Positions 1 through 8,805 are shown, counted from the stretch's first letter. The stretch is DNA of 64,000 nt from IDS-8 sp035304345 (GCA_035304345.1 DATGQE010000027.1:27394-91393), one strand, 5' to 3'. Translations and numbers: made by a program. The notes: generated by a model not told the origin, from the letters alone.

Positions 1-48
1 CGCGAACGCGGTGGCGACGACGAGGAACAGGCGACGATTCGGATTCAT
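1..48 (-). CDS. 5' end of a probable secreted protein gene (runs off the left edge)
   Basis: Reading the complementary strand, an ATG at position 48 opens a frame whose first 16 codons give MNPNRRLFLVVATAFA and leave the window at base 1. The pattern of short basic N-terminus followed by a hydrophobic stretch is that of a signal peptide or membrane anchor. A GGAGG ribosome-binding site lies seven bases upstream of the ATG, which supports the start. Nothing can be said about the function. It is divergent from the YjbR-like gene at 200, and the 150 bases between them must hold both promoters. Confidence 0.6.
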   Translation of the reverse strand, partial: MNPNRRLFLVVATAFA

Positions 49-199
49 GGGCAGCCTCCGCCGGCTCGGGACGATCGCCGGGCACGTCACAAGAATACCG
101 CCTCCGGGCCGGCGCGCCACGGCGATTCTCAACGCCTGCCGCGCCGCCGCCTTCCCGGATGTGCCACCATTACCGCCCAAGCAGGACGACGAGGTGCAC

Positions 200-559
200 A
201 TGGCCGGGAAAGGTGACGCCACGACGAAGCGCCTGCGGGCGATCTGCCTCGCGCTGCCCGAGGCCGTCGAAAAGGAGGCCTGGGGCGATCCGACGTTCCG
301 CATCCGCGACCGGATCTTCGCCATGGAGAAACGCGGCGACGGCCGCATCTCCGTCTGGTGCAAGTCGACGCCCGACGAACGCGACGTGCGGCTGCTCGCG
401 GCGCCGCACCTGTTCTTCATACCGCCGTACGTCGGCTCGAAAGGCTGGATCGGCATGCGGCTCGACGACGACCCGGACTGGGAGGAAGTCGCCTCTCTCG
501 TGCAGCAGAGCTACCGGCTGATCGCGCCGCGGCGGCTGGCGAAGCTCGTTGCGCCTTGA
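200..559 (+). CDS. MmcQ/YjbR family protein
   Basis: Encodes about 119 residues of the MmcQ/YjbR fold (CyaY-like), a small family often described as DNA-binding but without a settled biochemical role. Family features visible are the opening LRAICLALPEAVEKEAWGDP, the FRIRDRIFAM strand, the basic WCKSTPDER segment and the closing Y-G-S-K-G-W-I-G-M-R-L segment with a C-terminal helix. The frame is open further upstream to position 11, but that extension is arginine-rich filler with no family similarity. The ATG at 200 places the conserved first helix about eight residues into the protein, as in the family. A small GTG-started gene follows 21 bases downstream. Confidence 0.85.
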   Translation: MAGKGDATTKRLRAICLALPEAVEKEAWGDPTFRIRDRIFAMEKRGDGRISVWCKSTPDERDVRLLAAPHLFFIPPYVGSKGWIGMRLDDDPDWEEVASLVQQSYRLIAPRRLAKLVAP

Positions 560-580
560 CGGCGAGCCGGAGAACATCGA

Positions 581-787
581 GTGGACAGGCCCGAAGACCG
601 CATACCGGACGTGCGCGACGGACTCACCCGCGAGGAGCGCGTGGTGCTGCACGTGCTGCGGGAATGCCAGGCGGAGCGCAAGGGCCGCGACGTGCCGACG
701 GCGATGCTATGGGGGCGCGTCTGCGAACATTTCTACATCAGCCCGGAGGCGCTGACGGAGATGCTGGCGCGCCTCGGCGCGCGCTAG
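581..787 (+). CDS. small hypothetical protein, 68 residues
   Basis: A short frame starting with GTG at 581, preceded by GGAG about eight bases upstream, in the same direction as the YjbR-like gene 21 bases before it. The product is charged and predicted mostly helical. The segment LTREERVVLHVLREC followed by a second helix pair around MLWGRVCEHFYISPEALTEM resembles the layout of a small helix-turn-helix domain, but no family is recognised. It ends 65 bases before the convergent HAD gene. It could be a real small regulator or a conserved hypothetical; the codon pattern and ribosome-binding site favour a real gene. Confidence 0.6.
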   Translation: MDRPEDRIPDVRDGLTREERVVLHVLRECQAERKGRDVPTAMLWGRVCEHFYISPEALTEMLARLGAR

Positions 788-852
788 CGGGCACCGACGC
801 GAGACGTTGCGGGCAGTAGTGCGCGATCGATTGTGATCTCGCCTGCGCGTGG

Positions 853-1530
853 TCAGCGGCGGCCGCCGACTTCGTCGATGTGCTCCAGGAGGTCCGCCGG
901 GTCCTCGTACACGCGGTAGGCACTGGCCCGCACCAGTTCGTCCTCGCCGTAGCCGCCCGACAGCAGGCCGACGCCGAGCGCGCCGGCACGCCGCGCCGCG
1001 AGCATGTCCCACACGCTGTCGCCGACGACGCACGCGCTCTCGATGGGCTGCTGCAGCCGCTCCGCCGCCGCGAGGAACAGGTCGGGATCCGGCTTCGCGT
1101 ACCGGACCATGTTGCGGGTGACGACCACGGCGCGGTCCGGATCGACGCCGAGCCGCCGCAGCACCGGCCCCGCCGTCTCGATGTAGCCACTCGTCGCGAT
1201 TGCCCACGGAATGCCCGCGCCGGTCAGGTAGTCCAGCAACTCCCGCGCACCCGGCAGCGGCCGCACCTCGCCCGAGCGGCGCTGGTACGCCTCGCGGTGC
1301 GCCAGTACCAGCCGCTCGATGCGCTTCGGGTCGATCTCGAGCCCCGTCTCGCGCAACAGCATGTTCGTGAACAGGCCGCCCGACATCCCGATCTTCCGGT
1401 GGATTCGCCACACCGCCAAGTCGATGCCGTCGTTGCGCAGCGCCTCGTGCCACGCGAGCACGTGCTCGTACACGCTGTCGACCAGCGTGCCGTCGAGATC
1501 GAAGATGAAGGAGGTCTGGCGGGCGGGCAT
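853..1530 (-). CDS. HAD superfamily hydrolase (phosphoglycolate phosphatase-like)
   Basis: A 225-residue cytoplasmic phosphatase of the HAD superfamily. Motif I is FDLDGTLVDS near residues 10-19, with Asp11 as predicted nucleophile and Asp13 as acid/base. Motif II is the ATSGY segment, the motif III lysine is in AKPDPDLF, and motif IV is CVVGDSVWDM. A helical cap domain lies between motifs I and II, as in subclass I members acting on small phosphorylated metabolites. The substrate cannot be named. The frame can be extended to a TTG at 1548, but the ATG at 1530 puts motif I at the usual distance from the N-terminus. It stands alone and convergent with the small gene at 581. Confidence 0.88.
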   Translation of the reverse strand: MPARQTSFIFDLDGTLVDSVYEHVLAWHEALRNDGIDLAVWRIHRKIGMSGGLFTNMLLRETGLEIDPKRIERLVLAHREAYQRRSGEVRPLPGARELLDYLTGAGIPWAIATSGYIETAGPVLRRLGVDPDRAVVVTRNMVRYAKPDPDLFLAAAERLQQPIESACVVGDSVWDMLAARRAGALGVGLLSGGYGEDELVRASAYRVYEDPADLLEHIDEVGGRR

Positions 1531-1708
1531 GGCATCATGGTAACGCAATCGCCCGCGGCCGGTCGGCCTCGCGTGCCCCTGGTTTGTCGGCCGAGCGGCA
1601 TTCGTGCACTATCGTGCAACCTCCCCCGCGCAGTGCCGGAGTGCCGATGACGGGCCACGACGTTCCACCCGTTCCACCGTGCCGCCACGCGCCGCAGGAC
1701 CCGCGCTC

Positions 1709-3298
1709 ATGCCGATGACGCGGCGCAGCGCGCTCGCCCGCCTCGCCGCCCTCGCGGCGACGAGCGCCCTGCCCCGCAGGATGCCGGCCGCCACGGCCCC
1801 GTCCGACCCCCTCGCCGGCACGATCGCTCACTACCTCGCCGGTCTCGACGCCGGCGAATGGACGGCGACCGAGATCACCGCGCTCGCCCTGGAGCGCTGC
1901 GCCGCCCACGGCGCCGCGTGGCGCGCCATCGACGTGCTCGATCCCGACGGCGCGCTCGCCGCCGCCCGCGAGGCCGACGCAAGGCGGCGCGGGGACCGGC
2001 GCCTCGGCCCGCTCGACGGCGTGCCCGTCTTCGCCAAGTCCATCCACGACATGCGCGGCCTGCCCACCACCGCCTCGAACGCCGAATGGGCGCGTTTGTT
2101 TCCCGAGGCCGTCGCACGCGACGCCATCGAGGTCGCGCGGCTGCGCGCCGGCGGCGCAATCGTGCTCGGCAAAGCCGCCGCCGACGATTTCGCCTATCGT
2201 GGCAACGGCACCAGCAGCCACACCGGCCAGGTCCTGAATCCTTACGATCCCGGCGGCACGCGCACGCCCGGCGGCTCGAGCGCGGGCGCAGCGGTCGCCG
2301 TGGCCGGCGCGCTGGCGTTCGCGGCGCTCGGCACCGACGACGGCGGCTCGAACCGCATTCCCGCGCAGTTCACCGGCGTGGTCGGCATGAAGCCGACCTT
2401 CGGGCTCGTGCCGCGCACCGGTGTCATCCCCACCTGGCCGTACCTCGACACGCACGGACCGCTCGCGCGCACCGTCGCCGACGCGGCGCGCCTGCTGGCC
2501 GTCATCGCGGGCGCCGATCCTGCCGATCCGTTCTCTCTCGATGGCGCGGCGGATCTCCCGGCCCTGCACGACGACGCGCTCGACGGCGCGCGGCTCGGCC
2601 TCGTCGAAGCGCACGTCCCGCGCGCCGCGATGACGGCCGAAGCGCTGGCCACGTGGGACCGCGCGGTGGCCGACCTGCGCGCCGCCGGCGCCGTCGTCGT
2701 GCCGTTCACGCCGGCCGTCACGCTGCACACGGTGCAGGAAGCTTTCGCGGATGCCGCTACCGAGCGGGGCGACGTCCCGCCGAACCCGAAGTCCGCCGCG
2801 CCGACCGCGAGCGCGCTGTACCGTTACTTCGAGGGACGCTCCGACGACCCGCGCGCCGCGATCCGACGCGGCTACCGCGCGTACCGCGCGTTCTACGACG
2901 TGCTGCCGGCTTCCTACGAAGACTGCGAGCCGTTGTTCGAGAAGCACATGACCGACGACGCGGCGGCGCAGTCGTTCGCGCGCTCCCGCGCGGCGGTGCT
3001 GCAGGCGCTGGCGGACTCGATGCACACGCAGCGCGTCCAGGCGATGGTCTACCCGACGATGCCCTTCAACGCGCCGCGCGCGGTCGATAGCTGGCCGGAT
3101 GTCCGCACGCCGCTCGGCTACGGCAACTGGCTCGGCCTGCCCGAGGTGTCGGTGCCCGCGGGCTACGGCAGCGACGGCCTGCCGGCGCTGAATCTCTCGA
3201 TCGTGGGCCTGCCGGGCGAGGACGCGCAGGTGCTCGCGCTCGCGCACGCGTTCGAGCGCCAGGCGCCGCGTTTCAGAACGCCGCCGCGCCCCACCTGA
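1709..3298 (+). CDS. amidase signature family protein, exported
   Basis: A 529-residue amidase-signature enzyme that should hydrolyse a C-N amide bond. The Ser-cisSer-Lys triad is visible: Lys110 in PVFAKSIHDM, Ser191 in GGSSAG, and Ser214 in GTDDGGSNRIPA. The N-terminus MPMTRRSALARLAALAATSA has a twin-arginine followed by a hydrophobic run and PAATA, which suggests Tat export. This is why the start is placed at 1709 rather than at the ORF's first ATG at 1604, whose extra 35 residues are unlike the family. The length fits periplasmic amidases of proteobacteria. The substrate is unknown. It ends 28 bases from the convergent methyltransferase. Confidence 0.88.
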   Translation: MPMTRRSALARLAALAATSALPRRMPAATAPSDPLAGTIAHYLAGLDAGEWTATEITALALERCAAHGAAWRAIDVLDPDGALAAAREADARRRGDRRLGPLDGVPVFAKSIHDMRGLPTTASNAEWARLFPEAVARDAIEVARLRAGGAIVLGKAAADDFAYRGNGTSSHTGQVLNPYDPGGTRTPGGSSAGAAVAVAGALAFAALGTDDGGSNRIPAQFTGVVGMKPTFGLVPRTGVIPTWPYLDTHGPLARTVADAARLLAVIAGADPADPFSLDGAADLPALHDDALDGARLGLVEAHVPRAAMTAEALATWDRAVADLRAAGAVVVPFTPAVTLHTVQEAFADAATERGDVPPNPKSAAPTASALYRYFEGRSDDPRAAIRRGYRAYRAFYDVLPASYEDCEPLFEKHMTDDAAAQSFARSRAAVLQALADSMHTQRVQAMVYPTMPFNAPRAVDSWPDVRTPLGYGNWLGLPEVSVPAGYGSDGLPALNLSIVGLPGEDAQVLALAHAFERQAPRFRTPPRPT

Positions 3299-3326
3299 TA
3301 CAAACGCGTGCGCCGATCGGGGACGG

Positions 3327-4205
3327 TTATCCCGGGCGCCGTCCGATCCCGACGTTGATCGCGTTCGTCAGCACTGCCGCGCCGCTCCCGCCGGCCCGCT
3401 CCCGGATGAGGTCTTCCGCCGCCTGGCGGGCGACATCGAGTTGCCCCGGCGTGAGCGCGAGGCTGGCGAGCACCATGCGCGGGATCGGGTTGCTGTTCAT
3501 CATCCAGGTCCAGAACTGATCGCCGGAGGCGTACTCCTTCTCTTCGGACGTCTGCTCCACCTGCACCTGCTCGAGCCCGGCAGCGGCCATTTCGCGGCGC
3601 AGCTTCTCCGGATCCTGGACCTGGAACGGGAGCGGCGGCGGATCCTGCGGCAGCCCGGCGAATCCCGGCACGACGGCCTGCACGGCGCGCGTGAAGAAGC
3701 GGAGGAACTCCACCTTCGCGGGTGAGCCGAACGCGACGACCACCACCTGTCCGCCGGGCCGCGTCACCCTCGCCATCTCACGAAGCCCGCGCGGCAGGTC
3801 GGGAAACAGCATGACGCCGAACTGCGAGGCCACCATGTCGAAGCGGTCGCTCTCGAGGTCGAGTGCGTGGCCGTCCATCACCCGCGCTGCGAGCTCGAGG
3901 CCTGCCGCCCGCGCGCGCCGCTCGAGCCGTTCGATCATGAGCGGGGATATGTCCACGGCCGTGACCCGGGCACCCAGCCGCGCGGCCGCGAGGCTGACGG
4001 CGCCGCTGCCGGCGGCGACGTCGAGCAACGTCGTGCCGGGCCGGAGCCCGGCCAGCCGCAGGGCATGCATCGCGAGGGGCAGGTTCGAAGGGGTGACGAT
4101 CTCGTCGTAGCCGGGGGCGAGCGCGTCCCAGGAGCGGGCGGCTGCGTCCGGGGATGCGGGTCCACGCTGCGGTCCCGGGTCGGGCTTCGTTCGCGGACGC
4201 GCCAT
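3327..4205 (-). CDS. class I SAM-dependent methyltransferase
   Basis: A Rossmann-fold methyltransferase of about 292 residues. Motif I is LLDVAAGSGAVSLAAARLGA, followed by the acidic residue of motif II in VTAVDISPLMIERL. Later motifs are the FDMVASQFGVMLFPD segment and RPGGQVVVVAFGSP, typical of UbiE/Methyltransf_11 type enzymes acting on small molecules or lipids. The C-terminal part (VEQTSEEKEYASGDQFW) is found in a group of uncharacterised methyltransferases. An in-frame GTG at 4214 is an alternative start three codons upstream; the ATG at 4205 is preferred only on codon choice. It is a single gene converging on the amidase. Confidence 0.85.
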   Translation of the reverse strand: MARPRTKPDPGPQRGPASPDAAARSWDALAPGYDEIVTPSNLPLAMHALRLAGLRPGTTLLDVAAGSGAVSLAAARLGARVTAVDISPLMIERLERRARAAGLELAARVMDGHALDLESDRFDMVASQFGVMLFPDLPRGLREMARVTRPGGQVVVVAFGSPAKVEFLRFFTRAVQAVVPGFAGLPQDPPPLPFQVQDPEKLRREMAAAGLEQVQVEQTSEEKEYASGDQFWTWMMNSNPIPRMVLASLALTPGQLDVARQAAEDLIRERAGGSGAAVLTNAINVGIGRRPG

Positions 4206-4337
4206 CGCGTTCACCGTGGGTTCGCCGGCCAGACCGTCGACCCTAGACGATGACGGCAGCGGCCGAAACCCGTTGCTCGCAATCTGTGCGTTCTGTAACG
4301 ACCGAAACGACGTTCGCGTCGCGCACGTTCGTCAGCT

Positions 4338-5555
4338 TCAGGTGCGCGCCCGCTGGCGCGCCTGCCGCGGGTCGCTCGGCTCGGAGAACGCCAGGCCCTG
4401 CCGGGTGACGATCAGGTACGTCCCGCGCACCAGCAGCGGGACGGCGAACACCACGATCATCGCGTAGCCCATGGCGGTGTAGCCCTTCGCCACCAGGTCG
4501 ATGATGCCGACCCGCGCCAAAAGCAGCGACAGCAACAGCGTGACCACGGCAATCGCACCGTCGGTGCGGCGGGACATGGGCCGGCGCCCGGCGTCGACCA
4601 GGCCCTGGTCGATCCGCGCCACCAGCGCGTAGATCATCCCGGTCGCCGTCTCGATCAGCGTCCAGCCGACGACGATGCCGAACAGCACGACCACCCACCC
4701 GGCCTCGCGCGTGAGCATGGCGAGCCACGGCACCGGGGCGTCGAACACGGCCGGGTCCGGGTAGAAGCCCATCAGGGCGAAGTAAGTCAGGAACCAGGGG
4801 ATCGTCATCGCCAGGCCGGCCACGGCGGCCGCCACGGCCGTCTGCCGCAACCGGGTCTGGCGGCGCACGGTGAACAGGGCCGCGGGGTACACCGCCAGGT
4901 TGTAGCCGACGTAGAGGATGCCGGTCCAGATCACCAGCCACGTCGACACGCCGGGCGTCATCGAGTGATTGCCGCTCGCCAGGTTGGCGACGATGCGGTC
5001 CCAGTTGCGCGAGATCACCAGCGTGGCGAACAGCACGTAGCCGAGGTAGAGCGCCAGCGTCCCCCAGCTCTTGAACCTCTCGATGAGCCCCTCGCCGTAG
5101 AAGTTCAAAAGCCCGACGATCGCGATCATCAGCACCACGCCGACAAGGTAGTCGACGCCCAGCGTATCGCGCAGGATCTCCCCGGTGGCCGCCGCCATGA
5201 TCGCGATGATGAGGATCGCCAGCAGGACGTAGACGATGTCGAACAGCCAGTACAGCGGCCCGACCAGGTGCCTGAGCAACGTGCGGTAGTCGAACGCCTG
5301 GAACCGGCGGGCGACCTCGAACGTCAGGAACGCCATCACGCCGAAGCCGGCCATGATCCACAGGCCGGCGATCCAGCCGAGCGCGCCGTACTTGGCGCCG
5401 AACTGCACGATCTCGCGCCCGGTGGCATAGCCGCCGCCGATCAGCACGGATTGCAGGATCACGCCGGGGAGCAGCAGCCGCCCGTAGTGTCCCTCGAAGA
5501 AGCCGCCCGACCGGAGCGGCGGCGGCTGGTGACCGTTCGATTCGTCAGGACTCAT
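4338..5555 (-). CDS. YkvI-like APC-fold membrane protein
   Basis: A 405-residue integral membrane protein with about ten to eleven hydrophobic segments. The beginning, LLLPGVILQSVLIGGGYATG followed by REIVQFGAKYG, is the conserved first membrane helix of the YkvI family (COG3949), which belongs to the amino acid/polyamine/organocation transporter fold. The transported substrate is not established for this family. The unwound GGGYATGRE segment is the likely substrate- or ion-binding site by analogy with APC transporters. The C-terminus ends in a basic cytoplasmic tail. It is not obviously in an operon: the methyltransferase start lies 124 bases downstream on the same strand, and a decayed gene lies upstream in the opposite direction. 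Confidence 0.8.
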   Translation of the reverse strand: MSPDESNGHQPPPLRSGGFFEGHYGRLLLPGVILQSVLIGGGYATGREIVQFGAKYGALGWIAGLWIMAGFGVMAFLTFEVARRFQAFDYRTLLRHLVGPLYWLFDIVYVLLAILIIAIMAAATGEILRDTLGVDYLVGVVLMIAIVGLLNFYGEGLIERFKSWGTLALYLGYVLFATLVISRNWDRIVANLASGNHSMTPGVSTWLVIWTGILYVGYNLAVYPAALFTVRRQTRLRQTAVAAAVAGLAMTIPWFLTYFALMGFYPDPAVFDAPVPWLAMLTREAGWVVVLFGIVVGWTLIETATGMIYALVARIDQGLVDAGRRPMSRRTDGAIAVVTLLLSLLLARVGIIDLVAKGYTAMGYAMIVVFAVPLLVRGTYLIVTRQGLAFSEPSDPRQARQRART

Positions 5556-5720
5556 GGCCCGGGCACTCCCCCGTTGTTTTCGTCACGTCTATCAGAGCCG
5601 GACACGGCGTTCAACTTTACGCGCAGCGCAGCAGGATTTTCGCGGCTGCAACGCGCTGCCTCGCCGGCGCCGGCCGGCGACGCGTCGACCCGCCGCGAGC
5701 CCGTAGGCGGCGTCCGCCCG

Positions 5721-6308
5721 GTGCGGCTTGGGAAAACGGAACCGCATGGTGAACTGCCGGGCGCTCATGGGGAGGGCTGCCAGATACTGGCCGAACTGAA
5801 GCGCCGGAACGTCATCCGGGTTGCCGGCCTTTACACCGTCGTCGGATGGCTGCTCGCGCAAGTGGCGTCGTTGCTCGAGGAGGCGCTCGGCCTCCCCGAG
5901 TGGTTCGACGCCGTCGTCGTCACCCTGCTGATCCTCGGCTTCCCCCTCGCGCTCGTGCTCGCCTTGAAGGACGCCGCGCACCCGGATTTCCGGTCGTTGC
6001 TGGCGGCGTGGAAGGAAGAGGTCGAACCACTCCGCGAGCTTTATATCCGCTCGCCGCCGTGGAACGCCGACCGCGCGGACATCGCGGCGATCGAGGGCGA
6101 CTTTCCTGCCGCCAAAAGATTCTACTCGGCGGCGATCGACGCGGGTTGGCGCAACCCGTTCTTCGTCTCCCGCGTTCCCCGCAAGTTCCTGCCCCCGGAT
6201 GCGGAGTTCGACGCGCTGCTCTCGCGCATGGCGGAGCTCATCGACGCCGAGCGGCGCTCGCTCGGCCTTCCGCCGTTCGAGGCCGAACGGGTCGCCGAGT
6301 CGACCTGA
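5721..6308 (+). pseudogene. internally deleted remnant of a TolB/TPR-type membrane-anchored protein
   Basis: The frame contains the hallmark ELKRRNVIRVAGLYTVVGWL start and a second hydrophobic helix (LLILGFPLALVLALK). This pair opens many 500-800 residue gammaproteobacterial proteins that continue with a TolB-like domain and TPR repeats. Here it passes after roughly 50 residues straight into what looks like the far C-terminal end of such a protein (FPAAKRFYSAAIDAGWRNPF, then a terminal helix). The middle is missing. The normal start is also lost: no in-frame ATG precedes ELKRRN. The nearest in-frame candidate is GTG 5721, and an ATG at 5767 is out of frame and hits a stop after ten codons. 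I read this as an internal deletion plus decay, though a short functional membrane protein cannot be excluded. Confidence 0.6.
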
Positions 6309-6481
6309 GGCGCCGAACCCCGCCGGCGCCGCCGCTCGAGCTTCCCCGGGCGGCACGCCGTCGTTTTCCCCACCTTCAACCGGAACACCGGGTCGCGCAG
6401 GAGCGACTCCGCGGGCTGCATGATCGGGTTCGACGCCAAGGTCCCGTAGTGCCCGGAACGCCGCGAGCAAGGCCGCCCCGG

Positions 6482-6511
6482 TTGACAGAGTATTACGACG
6501 CGTAATATTGT
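6482..6511 (+). promoter_or_regulatory. promoter with PadR operator palindrome in the spacer
   Basis: A perfect -35 hexamer TTGACA (6482-6487) is followed after 18 bases by TATTGT (6506-6511) as candidate -10. Between them lies a perfect inverted repeat TATTACG-ACG-CGTAATA at 6491-6507. A palindrome filling the spacer in front of a PadR-type repressor gene is the classic layout of an autoregulatory operator. The start codon lies 24 bases beyond the -10, with GGAG as ribosome-binding site. The hexamers and palindrome are read directly; binding by the PadR protein is inference. Confidence 0.65.
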
Positions 6512-6534
6512 TGGACGTAACTGGAGCCCAGCCG

Positions 6535-7080
6535 ATGTCCGATCCGACCACGCTCGAATTCGCCATTCTCGGCCTGCTGTCGTCCGCGCCGCAGTCCGGC
6601 TACGACCTGATGCACGTCTTCGAGACCACCGCCATCGGCAACTACAGCAGCAGCCCCGGCGCGATCTACCCCGCCCTCAAGCGACTGGAGAAGAAAGGAT
6701 TGATCGACGGCGTGGTCGACGACTCGCAGGCGCTCCGGCCGAAGAAGGTGTTCCGCCCGACGGCTTCCGGCAGGCAGGCGCTGCGCCGCTGGCTGCGCGC
6801 CGGGATCACGCGGGACGACGTCCAGCGCCGGCTCGACGAGCTGCTCCTCAAGTTCGCCTTTCATTCGCTGCTCGACGCGCGGGCATCGCGCGACTTCCTC
6901 GCGCGCCTGGCCGCAGCGATCGACGATTACGTGGCCGGGCTCAAGGAGCAGCGAAAGCTCTTTCCCGACGACGGACCGCCGCACGGGCGGATGGCGTTCG
7001 AGTTCGGCATCGAGCAGTACCGTGCCTGCGCGCGCTGGGCGCGCAGGGCCCTGCAACATTTCGAGGAACGGGAACGATGA
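6535..7080 (+). CDS. PadR family transcriptional regulator
   Basis: A 181-residue PadR regulator. The N-terminal winged helix shows the family signature: EFAILGLLSSAPQSGYDLMH, then SSPGAIYPALKRLEKKGLI and the wing up to YRPTASG-like FRPTASGRQAL. The C-terminal half (Vir_C_2-like, about residues 95-175) is helical and used for dimerisation in the family. The start at ATG 6535 is chosen because it follows GGAG and gives the family N-terminus; a TTG at 6508 would overlap the -10 element. The stop codon overlaps the start of the next membrane-protein gene (ATGA), so the two are translated together. PadR proteins usually repress a neighbouring transporter or enzyme gene and release it on binding a small molecule; the ligand is unknown here. 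Confidence 0.9.
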   Translation: MSDPTTLEFAILGLLSSAPQSGYDLMHVFETTAIGNYSSSPGAIYPALKRLEKKGLIDGVVDDSQALRPKKVFRPTASGRQALRRWLRAGITRDDVQRRLDELLLKFAFHSLLDARASRDFLARLAAAIDDYVAGLKEQRKLFPDDGPPHGRMAFEFGIEQYRACARWARRALQHFEERER

Positions 7081-7955
7081 AGCCGCTGAAGCTGATCGGA
7101 TCGTGGGCGTGGCGCCTGGTCGTGGCGGGAGCCGGTTACGCCGCCGGCATGGTGCTCGGCGGCATCGCCGCCACGGCGCTGGGGCTCGAGCCGCCGCGAT
7201 CCCCGCCCTCCGACGACCCCGCCGCCGGCGCAATGCTGCTGCTGCCCGGCGGCATGGCGCTCGCGCTGGGCCTCGCGGCGATGGCGAAGGGTCTCCCGGG
7301 AACGCGATGGCAGCGCTGGCTCGTCCTCGGCACCTTCGCGTACGTGGTGAACGGCGTCGGCACGACCCTCGAGCTCAGCGAATTCTCGAACCTGGGTGGC
7401 GGACCGTTCTCGCTGGTCCTCAACCTGCCGGCGAGCTACCTGTGTGCGCTCCTCGTCGTCGCGTTGTTCCGCGCGTCGCCGGCGGCGGGTCTCGCGGACA
7501 CGACCAGCGTCTTCAGCCTCCCTCCGGTTGCGCTCGCGGGCCGGTTGCTGCTCGCGTTCCTCGCCTTCCCGGTCCTGTACTTCGTGTTCGGCATGCTGGT
7601 CGCGCCCATCGTGCTGCCGCACTACGAGCAGATCGATTTCATCATCGTCCCGCCGCTCGGCACCATCCTGTTCCTGGTCGCGTGCCGCAGCGTGCTGTTC
7701 CTGCTCGTGACGGTTCCCGTGATCGTCCGCTGGGGCCTGTCGCGCGGCCGGCTCGCGGTCGCGCTCGCCACCGGTCACTTCGCGGCGGTGGGGTTGTGCG
7801 GCCTGGTCCAGGCACAGTGGTTCCCGCCGGTGCTGCGATGGACGCACGGCGTCGAGATTCTCGCCACCTCGGTCGTCTACGGCGCGGTGCTCGCGTGGCT
7901 GCTCTTCCCGGTGCCGCGGGCGCCCGCCGCGGCGGCCGCTGCCGGCGACGCGTAA
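7077..7955 (+). CDS. polytopic membrane protein coupled to PadR
   Basis: A 292-residue membrane protein with about seven to eight hydrophobic segments. The start codon overlaps the PadR stop by four bases. No transporter or enzyme family is recognised. The first segment contains a glycine-rich AGYAAGMVLGGIAATALG run, and the C-terminus ends in an alanine-proline tail. The arrangement, a repressor followed immediately by a membrane protein under one operator-bearing promoter, suggests the protein is the regulated target, perhaps in stress or small-molecule resistance. The function is unknown. Confidence 0.75.
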   Translation: MKPLKLIGSWAWRLVVAGAGYAAGMVLGGIAATALGLEPPRSPPSDDPAAGAMLLLPGGMALALGLAAMAKGLPGTRWQRWLVLGTFAYVVNGVGTTLELSEFSNLGGGPFSLVLNLPASYLCALLVVALFRASPAAGLADTTSVFSLPPVALAGRLLLAFLAFPVLYFVFGMLVAPIVLPHYEQIDFIIVPPLGTILFLVACRSVLFLLVTVPVIVRWGLSRGRLAVALATGHFAAVGLCGLVQAQWFPPVLRWTHGVEILATSVVYGAVLAWLLFPVPRAPAAAAAAGDA

Positions 7956-7974
7956 CGGCGAGCGGCGCTCGCGC

Positions 7975-8805
7975 CTAGAGGGCCGGGTTCGGCGGGCGGG
8001 TTTCGAGCACCTCGACCGGCGCGCCGAGCTCGAGCTCGCCGTCGGCGAGCGGAACCAGGTTCTGACCGAAGTACACCTCGCGGTCCGCGCCGCGCCGGTA
8101 ACGGCCGAGCGTCGTCAGCGGCTCGCGCCCGGGCAGGAACTTCCCCGTCTCCGGATCGACGGTCACCATCACGCAGCGCGAGCACGGCTTCGCGACCGTG
8201 AGCTCGAGCTTGCCGATGCGGATGCGCGACCAGCCGTCTTCCGCGAACGGCTCGCTGCCCGCCACCACCAGGTTCGGGCGGAATTGCGACATGCGATGCA
8301 CGCGATCCGTGCGCGTGTTGAGGTCGTCCAGCGAAGCCTGGGAAATGAGCATCAACGGATAGCCATCCGCGAAGCTCAACGCCCGCCCGACCTTCGCCCG
8401 GAAACGTTTCGTCTCGTGCCCGAGCCACAGCAGCCGGACGTCGGTGCCGAGCACGCCGCTGAACCATTCGTCCAGCGCGGCCGTCGTGGTCAGCGCCGCG
8501 AACTCGTCGCCCCAGACGGCGGTATCGAGCGGCTCGGCCGTGAATTCCGCTTCGCGCGCGACGATCTCGCCTCGCTCGGGATGCGTGATGCGCAACCCGC
8601 CGGCAATCGGCCGCGCCACGACCCGTTGCAGCCCCGGGTACTGGCGTGCGGTGAGAAACCGGCCGTCCGGCCGCGCCACCATGTAGCGGCGATCGTGATC
8701 GATGCCGAGGAAACCCACCTGCGCCCGCTCCAGCGCCTCGCCGGCGGTGGACTTGATCGGGTACCGCCAGAGCTCGCTGAGTCGCATCCCGTTGCCTGCG
8801 CTCAT
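7975..8805 (-). CDS. MOSC domain protein with N-terminal beta-barrel (YcbX-like)
   Basis: A 276-residue protein with the MOSC_N barrel (RLSELWRYPIKSTAGEALER near the start) followed by a MOSC domain. The diagnostic cysteine motif is KPCSRCVMVTVDPETG, and the C-terminus has the EVYFGQNLVP segment. MOSC domains carry sulfur or act with the molybdenum cofactor; E. coli YcbX of this architecture takes part in reducing N-hydroxylated base analogues. This protein lacks YcbX's C-terminal ferredoxin domain. An internal ATG at 8787 is an alternative start. It converges on the PadR-coupled membrane protein with 19 bases between. Confidence 0.87.
   Translation of the reverse strand: MSAGNGMRLSELWRYPIKSTAGEALERAQVGFLGIDHDRRYMVARPDGRFLTARQYPGLQRVVARPIAGGLRITHPERGEIVAREAEFTAEPLDTAVWGDEFAALTTTAALDEWFSGVLGTDVRLLWLGHETKRFRAKVGRALSFADGYPLMLISQASLDDLNTRTDRVHRMSQFRPNLVVAGSEPFAEDGWSRIRIGKLELTVAKPCSRCVMVTVDPETGKFLPGREPLTTLGRYRRGADREVYFGQNLVPLADGELELGAPVEVLETRPPNPAL

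Noticed and set aside
1535..3247. A 570-codon minus-strand frame opposite the amidase
   Set aside because: Antisense shadow rich in Arg/Gly with no family match.
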